Origin: a virus
Virus record (IMG/VR): IMGVR_UViG_3300042691_049632
Span: 1-27,631 of that record
Length of the DNA stretch: 27,631 nt
Reading direction: 5' to 3' (one strand)
A model generated the notes under the pieces. It was not told the origin of the DNA, did no database searches, and saw nothing but the letters and a program-made list of their open reading frames with translations. Positions within the stretch are counted from its first letter, which is position 1. Each line of letters opens with the position of its first letter. Both the position numbers and the translations under genes were made by a program. Shown here piece after piece: positions 14,598 through 23,490 of this stretch.

Positions 14598-16414
14598 TGG
14601 CCAACCCCGCGACCCTGACGCGCTGGTTCGGCTGCGATGTCGCCACCGACAGCACCAACCGCAACGGCAAGTGCTGGACGTTCAGCGGTACCGCCACGCG
14701 CACCGCCACCACCTACGCCTCGGGCGGAAAGCATCCGCACCGCAAGCGTGACGTGTTTTCCGGCTCCGTGGGCGCCACCTGGTCGCGGTCGCTGATCGAT
14801 TGCGTCGGCACGTTGCCGTTCTCGTCCTTCGGCTGGGCGAGCATCTTCCTGCCCGCCACCTATTTCCCGGATGGCACCGGGCAGCTGGTCATCGAGGACA
14901 ACAACCGCAACCCGATCCTGACGCTCGACATCACCGGCGGAAACCTCAAGCAGGGTTCGACCATCCTCGCGCCGTGGACCACCACCCAGCGCTATGCCCT
15001 GGCCGTTCACTTCGGCCAGACCGGCAGCCTGTGCGGATCGCTCTACGACCTGACCGGACTCCAGAACGCGCAACGGGCCTGGTCCTTTTCGCTCGGATCC
15101 TGGTCACCCTCGTCGATCGCCGCGATCAACGTCGCCGGCGTCCTTGGCGCCAGCAACCAGGAATGCGACGGCGCCGGCGTCGCCCGCTGGCTGACCATCG
15201 CCGGCGTCGACTCGCTCAGCCACGTCGCCGCGGCTTCGGTCTCTCCGAACCTCGCCACGGTCGAAAACATCGCCGAGGCGCTCGCGCCGCCCTACGACGC
15301 CGCGCTGATCCCCGATGGCGCCTATCCCAACCGCAAGTGGATGGTCGCCGGCCGCGAACGCCGCACGATCATGATCGTCTCCGGTCGCGCCGGTGCGACC
15401 CTCGCGGCATTCAAACAGCACGTCTGGGACCACCTCGATCTCGCCCGCGGCCTCGAGATCGACCTGATGGACGGCCCCAGCGTCAATGAGTTCGTCGGCA
15501 TCTTCGACGTCACCACCCAGTCCAGCGTCCTCGCCGGACTGAAATCGAACACCGAGGCCATCCTCGACGAAGCCAACGCCCGCGACAGCCGCGTGCGCCT
15601 CTCGACCATCGTCACCAGGCCCAACGGTGGATCACCGACCAACTGGTCGACGCTCCAGACCGACTCGATGACGCTGCACGCTGCACAGAATCGTGCGTCA
15701 TCGCGCGCGAAGCAGTCGACCCGCGGGCACATCCTGTTCAGCGACCCGGCGGCAGCGATCGCGAACCATGCCTCGCTATTCGTTGCCGGCACCGACGACG
15801 TGCATCCCACCGCCTCGGGCGTCGGTGAAATCGCGAAGCAGATGATCCTGACCGATACCACGCCGCCGCCTGCGGCTGCTGGTCAGACGTCCGGACGCTC
15901 CAATGGGCAGTGCGCGGTCACCACGCCAGCGGTCGTCATCGGTGAGACCGTCGGACGCTCCAATGGTCAGTGCGCCGCCCCGGCGCCCGCGAATCTCATC
16001 GGCGAGACCGCAGGCCGTTCCAGCGGACAGGCGGCGGTCGCCCTGCCTGCGGGCGTACCGCTTGCCGGCGAAACGGTCGGACGGTCCAGCGGCCAGCTCG
16101 AGGTGACCGCAGTCGGACGCGTCGCCGGCGAGACCAGTGGCCGCGCGGTGGGCGAAGCCCTGATCACCGCTCTCGGACGGATCATCGGTGAAACCACCGG
16201 TCGCAGCACGCTTCAGGCGCTGATCACCGCGCCGACGGCCGGCCCCGGCATGGTGACCGGTCAGGCCTTCGGCCGCAGTTCCGGACAGGCGGCGGTGACC
16301 ATCCCCGGCCAGGGCCCGACGGCACCGCTGAAGGGGCTGCGTCTGAACGCTTCGGTCGGCCGGCGATCGCTCACCGGCCATGTCGGCAACCGCTCGCTGA
16401 AAGCATACGCATAG
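14597..16414 (+). CDS. SGNH-hydrolase-like fibre protein with repeat tail
   Basis: Encodes 605 aa. Residues 1-240 are beta-rich. Residues of about 256-415 resemble an SGNH/GDSL esterase: S262 in IMIVSGRAG at the block I position, DGPSVNEF (292-299) for the Gly/Asn blocks, and DDVHPTASG with D400 and H403 giving the DxxH of block V. Block I lacks the usual GDS, so activity is uncertain. Phage SGNH domains commonly remove acetyl groups from surface polysaccharide. Residues of about 429-575 hold seven copies of a roughly 20-residue repeat (GETxGRSxGQ plus about ten residues), perhaps a shaft or sugar-binding array. The last 30 residues are basic. Its place before the neck genes is unusual for a fibre. 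Confidence 0.6.
   Translation: MANPATLTRWFGCDVATDSTNRNGKCWTFSGTATRTATTYASGGKHPHRKRDVFSGSVGATWSRSLIDCVGTLPFSSFGWASIFLPATYFPDGTGQLVIEDNNRNPILTLDITGGNLKQGSTILAPWTTTQRYALAVHFGQTGSLCGSLYDLTGLQNAQRAWSFSLGSWSPSSIAAINVAGVLGASNQECDGAGVARWLTIAGVDSLSHVAAASVSPNLATVENIAEALAPPYDAALIPDGAYPNRKWMVAGRERRTIMIVSGRAGATLAAFKQHVWDHLDLARGLEIDLMDGPSVNEFVGIFDVTTQSSVLAGLKSNTEAILDEANARDSRVRLSTIVTRPNGGSPTNWSTLQTDSMTLHAAQNRASSRAKQSTRGHILFSDPAAAIANHASLFVAGTDDVHPTASGVGEIAKQMILTDTTPPPAAAGQTSGRSNGQCAVTTPAVVIGETVGRSNGQCAAPAPANLIGETAGRSSGQAAVALPAGVPLAGETVGRSSGQLEVTAVGRVAGETSGRAVGEALITALGRIIGETTGRSTLQALITAPTAGPGMVTGQAFGRSSGQAAVTIPGQGPTAPLKGLRLNASVGRRSLTGHVGNRSLKAYA
15881..16320 (+). repeat. Seven-copy ~60-bp coding repeat
   Basis: Units start at 15881, 15941, 16001, 16067, 16127, 16187 and 16259, so spacings are 60, 60, 66, 60, 60 and 72 bp. 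All are in frame. Each encodes G(E/Q)TxGRSxGQ-like residues followed by a variable ten or so residues. DNA similarity is highest between the first two units, which points to recent duplication there. Confidence 0.85.
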
Positions 16415-16421
16415 GGCCCGC

Positions 16422-16775
16422 ATGAGCACCGCCACCGACTTCTTCACCACCGGCGACACCCGGCCGATCATCGTGACGCTGCCCGCGGCTGACGGCGCCG
16501 GCAATGCCGTCGATCTGACGACCATCGCGCCGACCATCCGCGCGCGTCTGGTCGCTCCGGATCGCAGCGTCGCGCTGACCTCGTCGCGGACGATCGGGCC
16601 GACCGATCCCGGCTGCGATTACGCCAACCGCAAGATAGCCCTGGCCATGCCGGCGGCCGACACCCAGGACCTGGTCGAGCAGAAGGCGGTGGTGGAAATC
16701 GAGGTCAACATCGCCGGAGCGGTCGAGACCTTCTGGTCGTCGATCTTCAGCATCCGCAAGGGTCTCGTGGTATGA
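16422..16775 (+). CDS. BppU-type Ig-like domain protein
   Basis: Encodes 117 aa. The N-terminal FFTTGDTRPIIVTLP, followed by VDLTTIAPTIRARLV, matches the opening of BppU N-terminal-type phage domains ('G-D-x-x-P...L-x-x-A...D-L-T'). The C-terminal part, VEIEVNIAGAVETFWSSI, gives the final strands. Such domains occur in baseplate upper proteins and small virion subunits. It lies at the junction with the neck genes and is coupled to the next gene by ATGA. Confidence 0.5.
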   Translation: MSTATDFFTTGDTRPIIVTLPAADGAGNAVDLTTIAPTIRARLVAPDRSVALTSSRTIGPTDPGCDYANRKIALAMPAADTQDLVEQKAVVEIEVNIAGAVETFWSSIFSIRKGLVV

Positions 16776-17167
16776 CGTTGCTCGCCTCGATCCGCGCCAC
16801 CCTCGCTGCCGTCGCCAGCTCGGCCACCGGCCTCGGCGAGTCCTGGTCGTACCGCACCCTGACCAGCGACCCCGACGTCACCCCGCGCACCTACAGCGTG
16901 TTTGCGTCCGTCGACGCGGTCTGCCGCCTGTCGCACGTCGAGCGCTACGACGAGCACCGCCGCCAGCACGTGCGCGAGGAACAGGGGGCGCTGCTGATCA
17001 CGGATGCGATCGCCATGAAGCAGGGCGACCAGGTGAAGAGCCCGGCCGGCAACATCTACACCGTGCGCGGTGTGCTCAGCCAGGCCAACAACGCCGGCAC
17101 CGTGCTGCTCGACATCGGCCGTACCGTGCCGCTGATCGGCGGCGCCGACCGTGGGCAGGGCGTATGA
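16772..17167 (+). CDS. Head-tail connector / head closure protein (putative)
   Basis: Encodes 131 aa. Its size, beta content and position between head and tail genes fit a head closure protein (HK97 gp7, SPP1 gp16 or lambda gpFII type), which seals the portal after packaging. The middle (YSVFASVDAVCRLSHVERYD) and the late KSPAGNIYTVRGVLSQ resemble 'D-x-V-x-x-x-G-x-x-Y-x-V' patterns of these proteins. Identity at family level is not certain. Overlaps on both sides (ATGA) tie it to the BppU-like and tail-terminator-like genes. Confidence 0.45.
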   Translation: MTLLASIRATLAAVASSATGLGESWSYRTLTSDPDVTPRTYSVFASVDAVCRLSHVERYDEHRRQHVREEQGALLITDAIAMKQGDQVKSPAGNIYTVRGVLSQANNAGTVLLDIGRTVPLIGGADRGQGV

Positions 17168-17625
17168 GCTACGACACCGCCCCTGCGATCATCGACGCGC
17201 TGCGCGTCCACCTGCTGGCCTGCCCAGCCTTCCTGGCCGCGGGCGGCAGCATCCAGACCATCCACTATCCGCGGGCAGTGCTGACCATCGCCGATGAACC
17301 GCGCGATCGCCTCTTCCCGCTGGCCGTGCTCGAACAGGTCACCGATCGGCACACCACGTTCGCCGTCGGCGCCGCCCCGCTGCGCGGCGGATCGCTGCGC
17401 ATCACCCTGACCGCCACCGGCACCGTCGGCGAAATCGAGCAGCTCGCCGTCGACGTGAAGCGCGAGCTGGTCGCGCAGCAGTCCGGCATCTTCTTCGTCT
17501 CGATCGACATCGGCATGGCCGGCGAACCGCCGCCCGAACAGCTCGCCGCCGCCGCGCAGGACGACGGCACCGCCGTCGAGTCCTACAGCATCGTGCTCGA
17601 CATCACCCACGGCCTCAGCGCCTGA
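17164..17625 (+). CDS. Tail terminator / neck protein (putative)
   Basis: Encodes 153 aa. The N-terminal helix (APAIIDALRVHLLACPAF) is followed by strands and an alternating hydrophobic C-terminus. The segment GSLRITLTATGTVGEIEQLA is typical of the tail terminator fold (lambda gpU-like, SPP1 gp17-like), which caps the tail tube and joins the neck. It lies directly before the tail-tube-like gene, as expected. Assigned from size, order and secondary-structure pattern. Confidence 0.45.
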   Translation: MSYDTAPAIIDALRVHLLACPAFLAAGGSIQTIHYPRAVLTIADEPRDRLFPLAVLEQVTDRHTTFAVGAAPLRGGSLRITLTATGTVGEIEQLAVDVKRELVAQQSGIFFVSIDIGMAGEPPPEQLAAAAQDDGTAVESYSIVLDITHGLSA

Positions 17626-17638
17626 CCCGGAGTCCCCA

Positions 17639-18556
17639 ATGGCCGCCGCCAACCTCTCCAGCCTCAGCCCCGTCCGGCTGAACAGCACGACCCTCGCCGC
17701 TGCCAATCTCACCCTGGTCCAGGGCAATGAGGTCGAACCGCTGCAGCACAGCGGCAACCTCTTCGACAGCGTCATGGTCGCGCCCGGCGCGAAGATCGCG
17801 GTGCGCTTCCGCACGCCGTTCCTCGATGCGTTCAATCTGCTCGGCTTCGGCCTGCCGACCCCGCTGAAGCTGACAACCCTGGATGTCTTCTTCGCCAAGT
17901 TCGTCGACTTCGCCCGTTCAACCGGATCGGTGCATACCAAGTACGCGCTGGCAGCCTCGGCGATCGGCTGTGCCTACATCAAAGGCTTCAGCGTCGACGA
18001 GGGCAAGGTACTGATGGCCGAGGTGGAATGCATCCCGCTATCGGCTGACGGCATGACCCACCCGCTCGTGCGCACCGCGAATAACGCCATGATCACCGTC
18101 GCAGCCGAGCCGACCCTGCACACGCTCGGCCCGTGCCAGGTCAACGGCACCACGCTCGGCGGCGCCTCGGGCGTCGACGCAGACACCGGCCTGACCGTCG
18201 ACGTGCGGCGCAACGACGGCGATCGCTTCGCGCGCACCATCGCGGTGCTCGCCGGCAAGCCGTCGCTGAATGTCCGCCACGACGCGCCCGAGGACCTGGC
18301 CGCCGCGATCGGCCTCGAGGGCGCGACCCTGTCCAGCACCTTCGCCCAGTTCTTCCGCGACATCTCGGCCAGCACCGGCCTGACCCTGACCACCGGCCTC
18401 AAGCTCACCGTGGCCAGCGGTCGCGTCCTGCCGGTCGACCAATCGGCCGAACACGGCGCGATCGCCAAGGGCGGCCTGCACGTCGTCGGCCTGTCCACCT
18501 CCAACGCCACCCATCCCTGGGCCGTCGCCACCGGCCAGGCGGTACCCACGCCATGA
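17639..18556 (+). CDS. Major tail tube protein (putative)
   Basis: Encodes 305 aa; GGAG lies about 7 bases before the ATG, one of the clearer SDs in the late operon. The protein is beta-rich and low in charge. It sits between the tail-terminator-like gene and a chaperone-like gene, the usual place for the tail tube subunit. At 305 residues it is longer than many tube proteins, so it may carry an extra C-terminal domain (about 170-305). The good SD fits a highly made structural subunit. Confidence 0.5.
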   Translation: MAAANLSSLSPVRLNSTTLAAANLTLVQGNEVEPLQHSGNLFDSVMVAPGAKIAVRFRTPFLDAFNLLGFGLPTPLKLTTLDVFFAKFVDFARSTGSVHTKYALAASAIGCAYIKGFSVDEGKVLMAEVECIPLSADGMTHPLVRTANNAMITVAAEPTLHTLGPCQVNGTTLGGASGVDADTGLTVDVRRNDGDRFARTIAVLAGKPSLNVRHDAPEDLAAAIGLEGATLSSTFAQFFRDISASTGLTLTTGLKLTVASGRVLPVDQSAEHGAIAKGGLHVVGLSTSNATHPWAVATGQAVPTP

Positions 18557-19176
18557 TCATCATCCGCGATGCCGCCGGCGGCGCCCGCCGCGCCCCACCC
18601 TGGTTTCCCGAGACCGGCTTCGCCGAACGCGAGACCGTCGCTGGCCGTCTGTTCGCGCTGTGCGATCCGCTGCTGCTCGATGCGCCGGCGCGCACGGACT
18701 GGCGCGATCTCGATGACCAGTGGCAGATCGCTGTCGTCGGCAAGCCCGACGTGGACCGCTACCGCCGCGATCAGACCTGGCTGAAGATCGAACCCTGCAC
18801 CGACAGCACCGCCGCGCTGTGGTTCGCCCCGCGCGTCCTCACCGCGCAGGGAAACCGCAACTTCGCCGTGCCGTTCGGACGCAACTGGATCCCCGCCCCG
18901 CGTCCCGAACAGGCCGCGCTGCTCGATGTCGCCCGCGCCGCGCGCGATGAACTGGTGCGCGGCGCCACGGCCAGCGCCGGCGAATCGTTCGGCATCCCGA
19001 TCGAGGCCGCGTTCAACTGGGCAGCCACGCTGCTGTCGGCGGTCTACCATCTGCCGCCCGAGGCCTTCGCCGCCCTGGCCCTGATCGACGAGGTCCTCGC
19101 GCTCACCGTGCTGCGCATCGCTGCCGGCCTCGACCAGGTCGAGCAGCCAGCGGCACCGGATCGCGAGCACGCATGA
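18553..19176 (+). CDS. Tail assembly chaperone-like protein
   Basis: Encodes 207 aa from the ATG of an ATGA overlap. It is a soluble, partly helical protein placed between tail tube and tape measure, where tail assembly chaperones (lambda gpG position) lie. I see no G/GT-type frameshift site: no slippery heptamer near the 3' end, and the next gene simply overlaps by 4 bp. The aromatic-rich middle (DQWQIAVVGKPDVDRYRR, WFAPRVL) is not a recognised family. The call is positional. Confidence 0.4.
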   Translation: MIIIRDAAGGARRAPPWFPETGFAERETVAGRLFALCDPLLLDAPARTDWRDLDDQWQIAVVGKPDVDRYRRDQTWLKIEPCTDSTAALWFAPRVLTAQGNRNFAVPFGRNWIPAPRPEQAALLDVARAARDELVRGATASAGESFGIPIEAAFNWAATLLSAVYHLPPEAFAALALIDEVLALTVLRIAAGLDQVEQPAAPDREHA

Positions 19177-19793
19177 TCGCATGGCGCTTCTCCGGTACCG
19201 GTGACAGCCCGCTGAAGGTCGCGATCGACCTCAACCGCACCGCCTTGGCGTGGTTCGATCGCGCCGAGCAGAACACCGCCATCCGCACCGCCCTGCAATC
19301 CGCGGGCAACCTGTGGATCCAGGTGTTTCTCGAGAAGCGTTTCAGCGACTACGCGCGAAAGCTGGGCTATGACGAATCGGCGAAGTGGGAAGCCGCCAAG
19401 ATCGCCCTGGCCCGCGGCGGGGTCCTGACCGGCAAACAGCCGACGCCATTCGTCTTCTCCGGGCAGATGAAGTCCACGGCCATGGCCGGCGCGCGCGCCA
19501 CCGCCACGGCCACCGCCAACCGCCAGACCATCACCATCCGCGTTCCCTACGGGCATGCGGTACAGCCCCGTGCCGCCGAGGTCTTCCGCAGCGTGCCGCC
19601 CTGGGAATCGCAGCGCCTGGCCGAGGAGGTCAACGCCTCGCTCGTCGAATGGCTGAACGGCCAGCAACAGGCGCGCCTGGTCGCCGGCCGCGCCACCGCC
19701 ACTGCCCGGGCCGTCGCCGCGGGTCGCGCCAGCGTCGGCGCCCACGTCGGCCGCACTTCCGTCGCCGCCGCCATCCGTCAAAGGGCCGCCTGA
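19173..19793 (+). CDS. Hypothetical minor tail protein, 206 aa
   Basis: Starts at an ATGA overlap. The N-terminal two thirds (LQSAGNLWIQVFLEKRFSDY, then ESAKWEAAKIALARGG) resemble tail-completion or virion-morphogenesis proteins in pattern. The C-terminus (about 165-206) is a low-complexity Arg/Ala/Thr-rich tail that would be very basic. It precedes the tape-measure candidate and shares the TGATG junction with it. Function inferred from place only. Confidence 0.45.
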   Translation: MIAWRFSGTGDSPLKVAIDLNRTALAWFDRAEQNTAIRTALQSAGNLWIQVFLEKRFSDYARKLGYDESAKWEAAKIALARGGVLTGKQPTPFVFSGQMKSTAMAGARATATATANRQTITIRVPYGHAVQPRAAEVFRSVPPWESQRLAEEVNASLVEWLNGQQQARLVAGRATATARAVAAGRASVGAHVGRTSVAAAIRQRAA

Positions 19794-20827
19794 TGTCCGG
19801 ACCAGCCCAGGGCACGATCCAGATCGATGCCGACGTCAGCAAAGCGATCCAGAAGGTCATGCAGATCGGCGTGGCCATGGGCAAGGCCGGCCAGCAGGGC
19901 GCCAAGGGCATGGACGGCTTCGGCGCCTCGGTGCTCAAGACCGCGTTCGGCATCGGCGCGATCACCACCGCGATCGGATCGGTGCAGAAGACCATCATGT
20001 CCACCAAGGACGCGATGGTGCAGATGTCGTCGGACGCCGGCAAGATGCGCCTGGCCCTGGCCGGCGCCGCCGCAGCCGCCGGGTTCAAGGGCAAGGAGGA
20101 CTTCGCCAAGCTGAATTACCAGGTCTTTGACATGCCCGGCGCCACGTCGACCGAAGACCGCTTCAAGTACGCCATGGCCAGCCTGCAGGGCCAGGCGCAA
20201 CTGCAGTCCGCGGTCACGCCTGCCGGTCAGCGCTACATGACTTCACGCAAGAAGTCCGTGGCCGAGAACCTCGCCAATCTCAAGGATGTCGCCGAACTCG
20301 GCGCCACCGGAGCCTTCGGCGCCGACAACGCCGAACTGCTCGAATCCTTCGTCAGCCGCAACATGACCGCGAAGCAGGCGCGCAGCTATTCGCTTGGCCG
20401 TCGCCCCGGCCTGGCCGACGTGATCGATCATCCCCTGGTGAAGCAGGAGATCGAGATGGCGGCGCTCGAACAGCAGAAGCGCCAGGCCGCGCAGGAGGCG
20501 ATCGATCATCCGCCCGGTCCGGGATGGCTCGGCTACCGCGATCTCAATGCGTTGGACTACCGCCGCGGCGCCATCTCCGACCGCTATGACCGGTTCACAC
20601 CGGCCGACCAGCACCTCAAGCCGCTGCGCGACCTGCCCGGCGCGGTTCCGCTGGTCGGTGATGCGCTCGACGCGACCATCACCGGAAACAACGGCTCGCG
20701 CATGGATCGCGGCACGCCGGTCTTCGACCTGCTCAAGGAGCAGATCCGGCTTCAGCAGCAGACGCTTCAGCAGACCCAGAAGCCGCCGCGTCTGAACGTC
20801 GAAGGCAACACCGAGCGGGGTCGCTGA
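19793..20827 (+). CDS. Tape measure protein (putative, short)
   Basis: Encodes 344 aa from the ATG in TGATG. The N-terminal 100 residues are helical, with alternating hydrophobic and polar runs. A Gly/Ala-rich hydrophobic stretch follows (FGASVLKTAFGIGAITTAIG, about residues 43-62), then Ala-rich helix (LALAGAAAAAGFKG). This pattern is common in tape measure proteins, which set tail length and carry membrane-active segments. At about 0.15 nm per residue it would specify a tail near 50 nm, so a short tail. The C-terminus holds Gln-rich helix (KEQIRLQQQTLQQTQ). No other long helical candidate exists in the tail block. Confidence 0.5.
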   Translation: MSGPAQGTIQIDADVSKAIQKVMQIGVAMGKAGQQGAKGMDGFGASVLKTAFGIGAITTAIGSVQKTIMSTKDAMVQMSSDAGKMRLALAGAAAAAGFKGKEDFAKLNYQVFDMPGATSTEDRFKYAMASLQGQAQLQSAVTPAGQRYMTSRKKSVAENLANLKDVAELGATGAFGADNAELLESFVSRNMTAKQARSYSLGRRPGLADVIDHPLVKQEIEMAALEQQKRQAAQEAIDHPPGPGWLGYRDLNALDYRRGAISDRYDRFTPADQHLKPLRDLPGAVPLVGDALDATITGNNGSRMDRGTPVFDLLKEQIRLQQQTLQQTQKPPRLNVEGNTERGR

Positions 20828-21261
20828 TGAGCGCAGACCAGTTTGTCGCCAGCCTATCGGCCGATGCCGGGCGCTTCTTCTTCGCCCTGGCAGTCACCAG
20901 CGTCGGGAAGGTCCCGGACGTGCGCGTCCTGGAGCAGGAGGAGCTCGGCGATCCCGGGATCGACGACGTCCGGTACCGCGACCTGTATGCCCGTTTCCCC
21001 GAGTTCACCATGGACACCCTCGAGGACTTCACCGATCAGGGCGCCGGACTCACGCTGGAACGGTCCTATCGCTCTGCGATAGGATCCGTGGCCACGCTGA
21101 CCCAGATACTGACCACGGTGACCACCAGCTTCCGGGTGAAGATCCGCAGCGTCGACCCCGTGGTGCGGGCCGGACCGCTGATCGGATTCGGCGCCTCGGC
21201 TGGATCGATCGGGACGATCAGAGCCCGCTGGACGCTGCGGGTCGTGGAATCCTTCGCATGA
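20827..21261 (+). CDS. Hypothetical tail protein, 144 aa
   Basis: The ATG lies in TGATG and the stop overlaps the next start. The protein has acidic N-terminal and beta-rich C-terminal parts (ATLTQILTTVTTSFRVKIRS, IRARWTLRVVESFA). Its position after the tape measure suggests a distal-tail or tail-tip adaptor role. No family recognised. Confidence 0.5.
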   Translation: MSADQFVASLSADAGRFFFALAVTSVGKVPDVRVLEQEELGDPGIDDVRYRDLYARFPEFTMDTLEDFTDQGAGLTLERSYRSAIGSVATLTQILTTVTTSFRVKIRSVDPVVRAGPLIGFGASAGSIGTIRARWTLRVVESFA

Positions 21262-23486
21262 CCATCCGCCTGCCGGTGACCGAAGACCAGCATTGGCCGA
21301 TGTTCCGGCTGCTGACGCAGCCCCGGTACAGCCCGACCGGAAGCTGGACCGTCCGGCCCATGCTCCAGCGCGAGGACCTGGGCACGGGCGCCAATGGCTT
21401 CTACATCGAATCGTTCAGCCGGGTCTGCCTGCCGGCGATCGGCGAGGCCTCGATCCGTTTCCACTACGGCATCATCGATGGACGTCTGTTCAGCGATGAC
21501 CCCAACGACACCACCGGCAATGCCACCGCGCCGGATCTGGTCGGGCATGAGATCCGCATCCAGGCCGCGCCGCACCCCAGCGACGCTGAGAAGCGGGCCG
21601 GACTCGATGGTTTCGTCCCGCAATGGCGCACGGTCTGGTGGGGCACCTGCGAACATCACGTGGATACCCTGGCCCCCGGAGCCGGATTCAGCCACGGCCA
21701 GCGCCAGTATCTGTGCCTGGATGGATTCTACCGCGCGAAGCGCTGGCACCTGCGCCGTCATGGACTGCTCCAGGGCGGCCGGTCCTATGCCCACGTCGAA
21801 GGCAATCCCGGCTACAACTTCTCCTGGTGGGATGGGTATGTCGCAGGAAATCGCGACGGTTCCGCCTACGCCTTCCCCGGCGATGGCGCGGTGTCCGTCG
21901 ATTACCATTGCCTCGCCGGCACCTTCAACAGCGGTCAGGCGCAGCTATGGACCGATCTGCAGGCCGCCACGCATGCCGTCCATTCCGCCCGGGGCATCAA
22001 TGATCCGGTCTTCGCATTCGTCGGTTCGACCGACGCGCTGACCGTCGGCAAGACCTGCTGGCCGGTGGATGACCAGAGCGACACCGCCTGGGACCTGGTC
22101 GCCAGGATCTGCGATCGACGTCGTGGCCGTGGCGTGGTCTTCGTCGACTGGGCCGATGACCTTTCCGCGCCGACGGGACCGCTCCAGGTCCGGATGATGG
22201 TCCGCCCGCAATTCAAGAACACCCTCAACATCAGCCTGAATGCCGGAACCGCGAGCATCACGGGCGCGCAGGCCGCGGGGACGGTGCGCGCGGTCGACCT
22301 GATCGGCGACCACCGCAACGTTATGCCCATGTTCCGCATGACGGACCGCCATCAGCACGTCGTCGACTACATCGAATCGGTGGGCGAGCCCATCGAAGTC
22401 CTGGCAACCCTCAGCTACGTCGACGGTTCGCTGGTCGAACGCTGGGACGATGCCGAGTTCGATCGCTTCCTGGCGATCACGGACCCCCTTCAGCGCCTCG
22501 ATGCCCGCTGGATGCCCGTGTGCCAGCTCCACGGCGTTCCCAATGGATGGAATTACCTAATCAGGGACGGCAACGGCGGAACCCCGCGACGCATCGATGT
22601 CCGCTGCGATGACTTCGGCAACATCATCCAGCCCGGCCTGGGCGATGAGGTGGACACGTCGATCCTGCTGTGCGAGATCCTGCGCGACCTGCCGGTGTAC
22701 GATTCGTTCGACTATCGCGGCAGCACGCCCGCCCGCTGGGATGGCGCGCTCCAGAAGCAGATTCCGTCCCGGCGCCAACCGATCATCATGGTCCGCACGG
22801 CCAACGACCGCTACAAGGACCTGCGCATGGAGCACGGTTGCGCCTTGTCGCTGGAACTGCGCGACCTGCTGATCGAACTGCCCGAGAATGGCGGGAACGG
22901 GCTCCGGTTCATCGGCCCGCGTGAAAAGCAGGACGATGCCGGTCTCGGCAGCACCTACCATGCCGACCAGCTCGCCGTGACCATCGGATTCCGCCTGCCG
23001 CACCGCGTGCGCCTGGCCAGCGGCGATCGCAATGGCCGTCGCAAGCTGCGCATCGTGCATCCTGGCATCCACCTCTGGTTCGCTGACATCGGCGCGATCT
23101 GGGACCTCGACTGTAAGAATCGCGACGCCAACGGATCGCCGCCACGCCGGCAGGCCGGCGCCAGCGCCCAGGCGACGCTGCGCGATGATCGCGACATCCT
23201 CCGCGTGCTGCATGCGATCAGCGCCGAATGGTACACGGCCGAACGCCGGACCGTATCCTGGTCGCTGCGCGCCTGCGGATTCCTGCCGGACTTCGAGACC
23301 GAAGACCCGACCACCTTCGCCCGCACCGCGGTCGCATACCCCCAGCTCGGCGAGCTGATCACCACGCTCAGCGCCGGCGGCCGGGATTACATCATCAACA
23401 CGCCCTGCACCAGCGTCCACTATGACAACGTCACCGGGGTGACCTCATGGCAGACCGACTGGCAGGACCTGGACTTCGTCGCGTGA
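21258..23486 (+). CDS. Large tail tip / hub protein (putative)
   Basis: Encodes 742 aa and is the largest tail protein in the window. It is rich in Trp, Tyr, His and Asp (QHWPMFRLLTQPRY, RTVWWGTCEHHVDTL, FSWWDGYVAGN). No signal peptide, coiled coil or enzyme motif is recognised. Its size and position after the tape measure match the baseplate hub or tip protein of siphoviruses (lambda gpL/gpJ region; T4 gp27-like). It probably contacts the host surface. The segment FVGSTDALTVGKTCWPVDDQ and the aromatic content could suggest a hub-type fold, but this is inference. Confidence 0.5.
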   Translation: MTIRLPVTEDQHWPMFRLLTQPRYSPTGSWTVRPMLQREDLGTGANGFYIESFSRVCLPAIGEASIRFHYGIIDGRLFSDDPNDTTGNATAPDLVGHEIRIQAAPHPSDAEKRAGLDGFVPQWRTVWWGTCEHHVDTLAPGAGFSHGQRQYLCLDGFYRAKRWHLRRHGLLQGGRSYAHVEGNPGYNFSWWDGYVAGNRDGSAYAFPGDGAVSVDYHCLAGTFNSGQAQLWTDLQAATHAVHSARGINDPVFAFVGSTDALTVGKTCWPVDDQSDTAWDLVARICDRRRGRGVVFVDWADDLSAPTGPLQVRMMVRPQFKNTLNISLNAGTASITGAQAAGTVRAVDLIGDHRNVMPMFRMTDRHQHVVDYIESVGEPIEVLATLSYVDGSLVERWDDAEFDRFLAITDPLQRLDARWMPVCQLHGVPNGWNYLIRDGNGGTPRRIDVRCDDFGNIIQPGLGDEVDTSILLCEILRDLPVYDSFDYRGSTPARWDGALQKQIPSRRQPIIMVRTANDRYKDLRMEHGCALSLELRDLLIELPENGGNGLRFIGPREKQDDAGLGSTYHADQLAVTIGFRLPHRVRLASGDRNGRRKLRIVHPGIHLWFADIGAIWDLDCKNRDANGSPPRRQAGASAQATLRDDRDILRVLHAISAEWYTAERRTVSWSLRACGFLPDFETEDPTTFARTAVAYPQLGELITTLSAGGRDYIINTPCTSVHYDNVTGVTSWQTDWQDLDFVA

Positions 23487-23490
23487 AATC

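Noticed and set aside
15881-16320. CRISPR-like array
   Set aside because: The ~60-bp units are in frame, contiguous and encode a protein repeat; there are no short exact repeats with unique spacers.
18553-19793. G/GT-type programmed frameshift between the chaperone-like gene and the next gene
   Set aside because: No slippery heptamer is present near the overlap, and the second gene has its own ATG in a normal ATGA junction.
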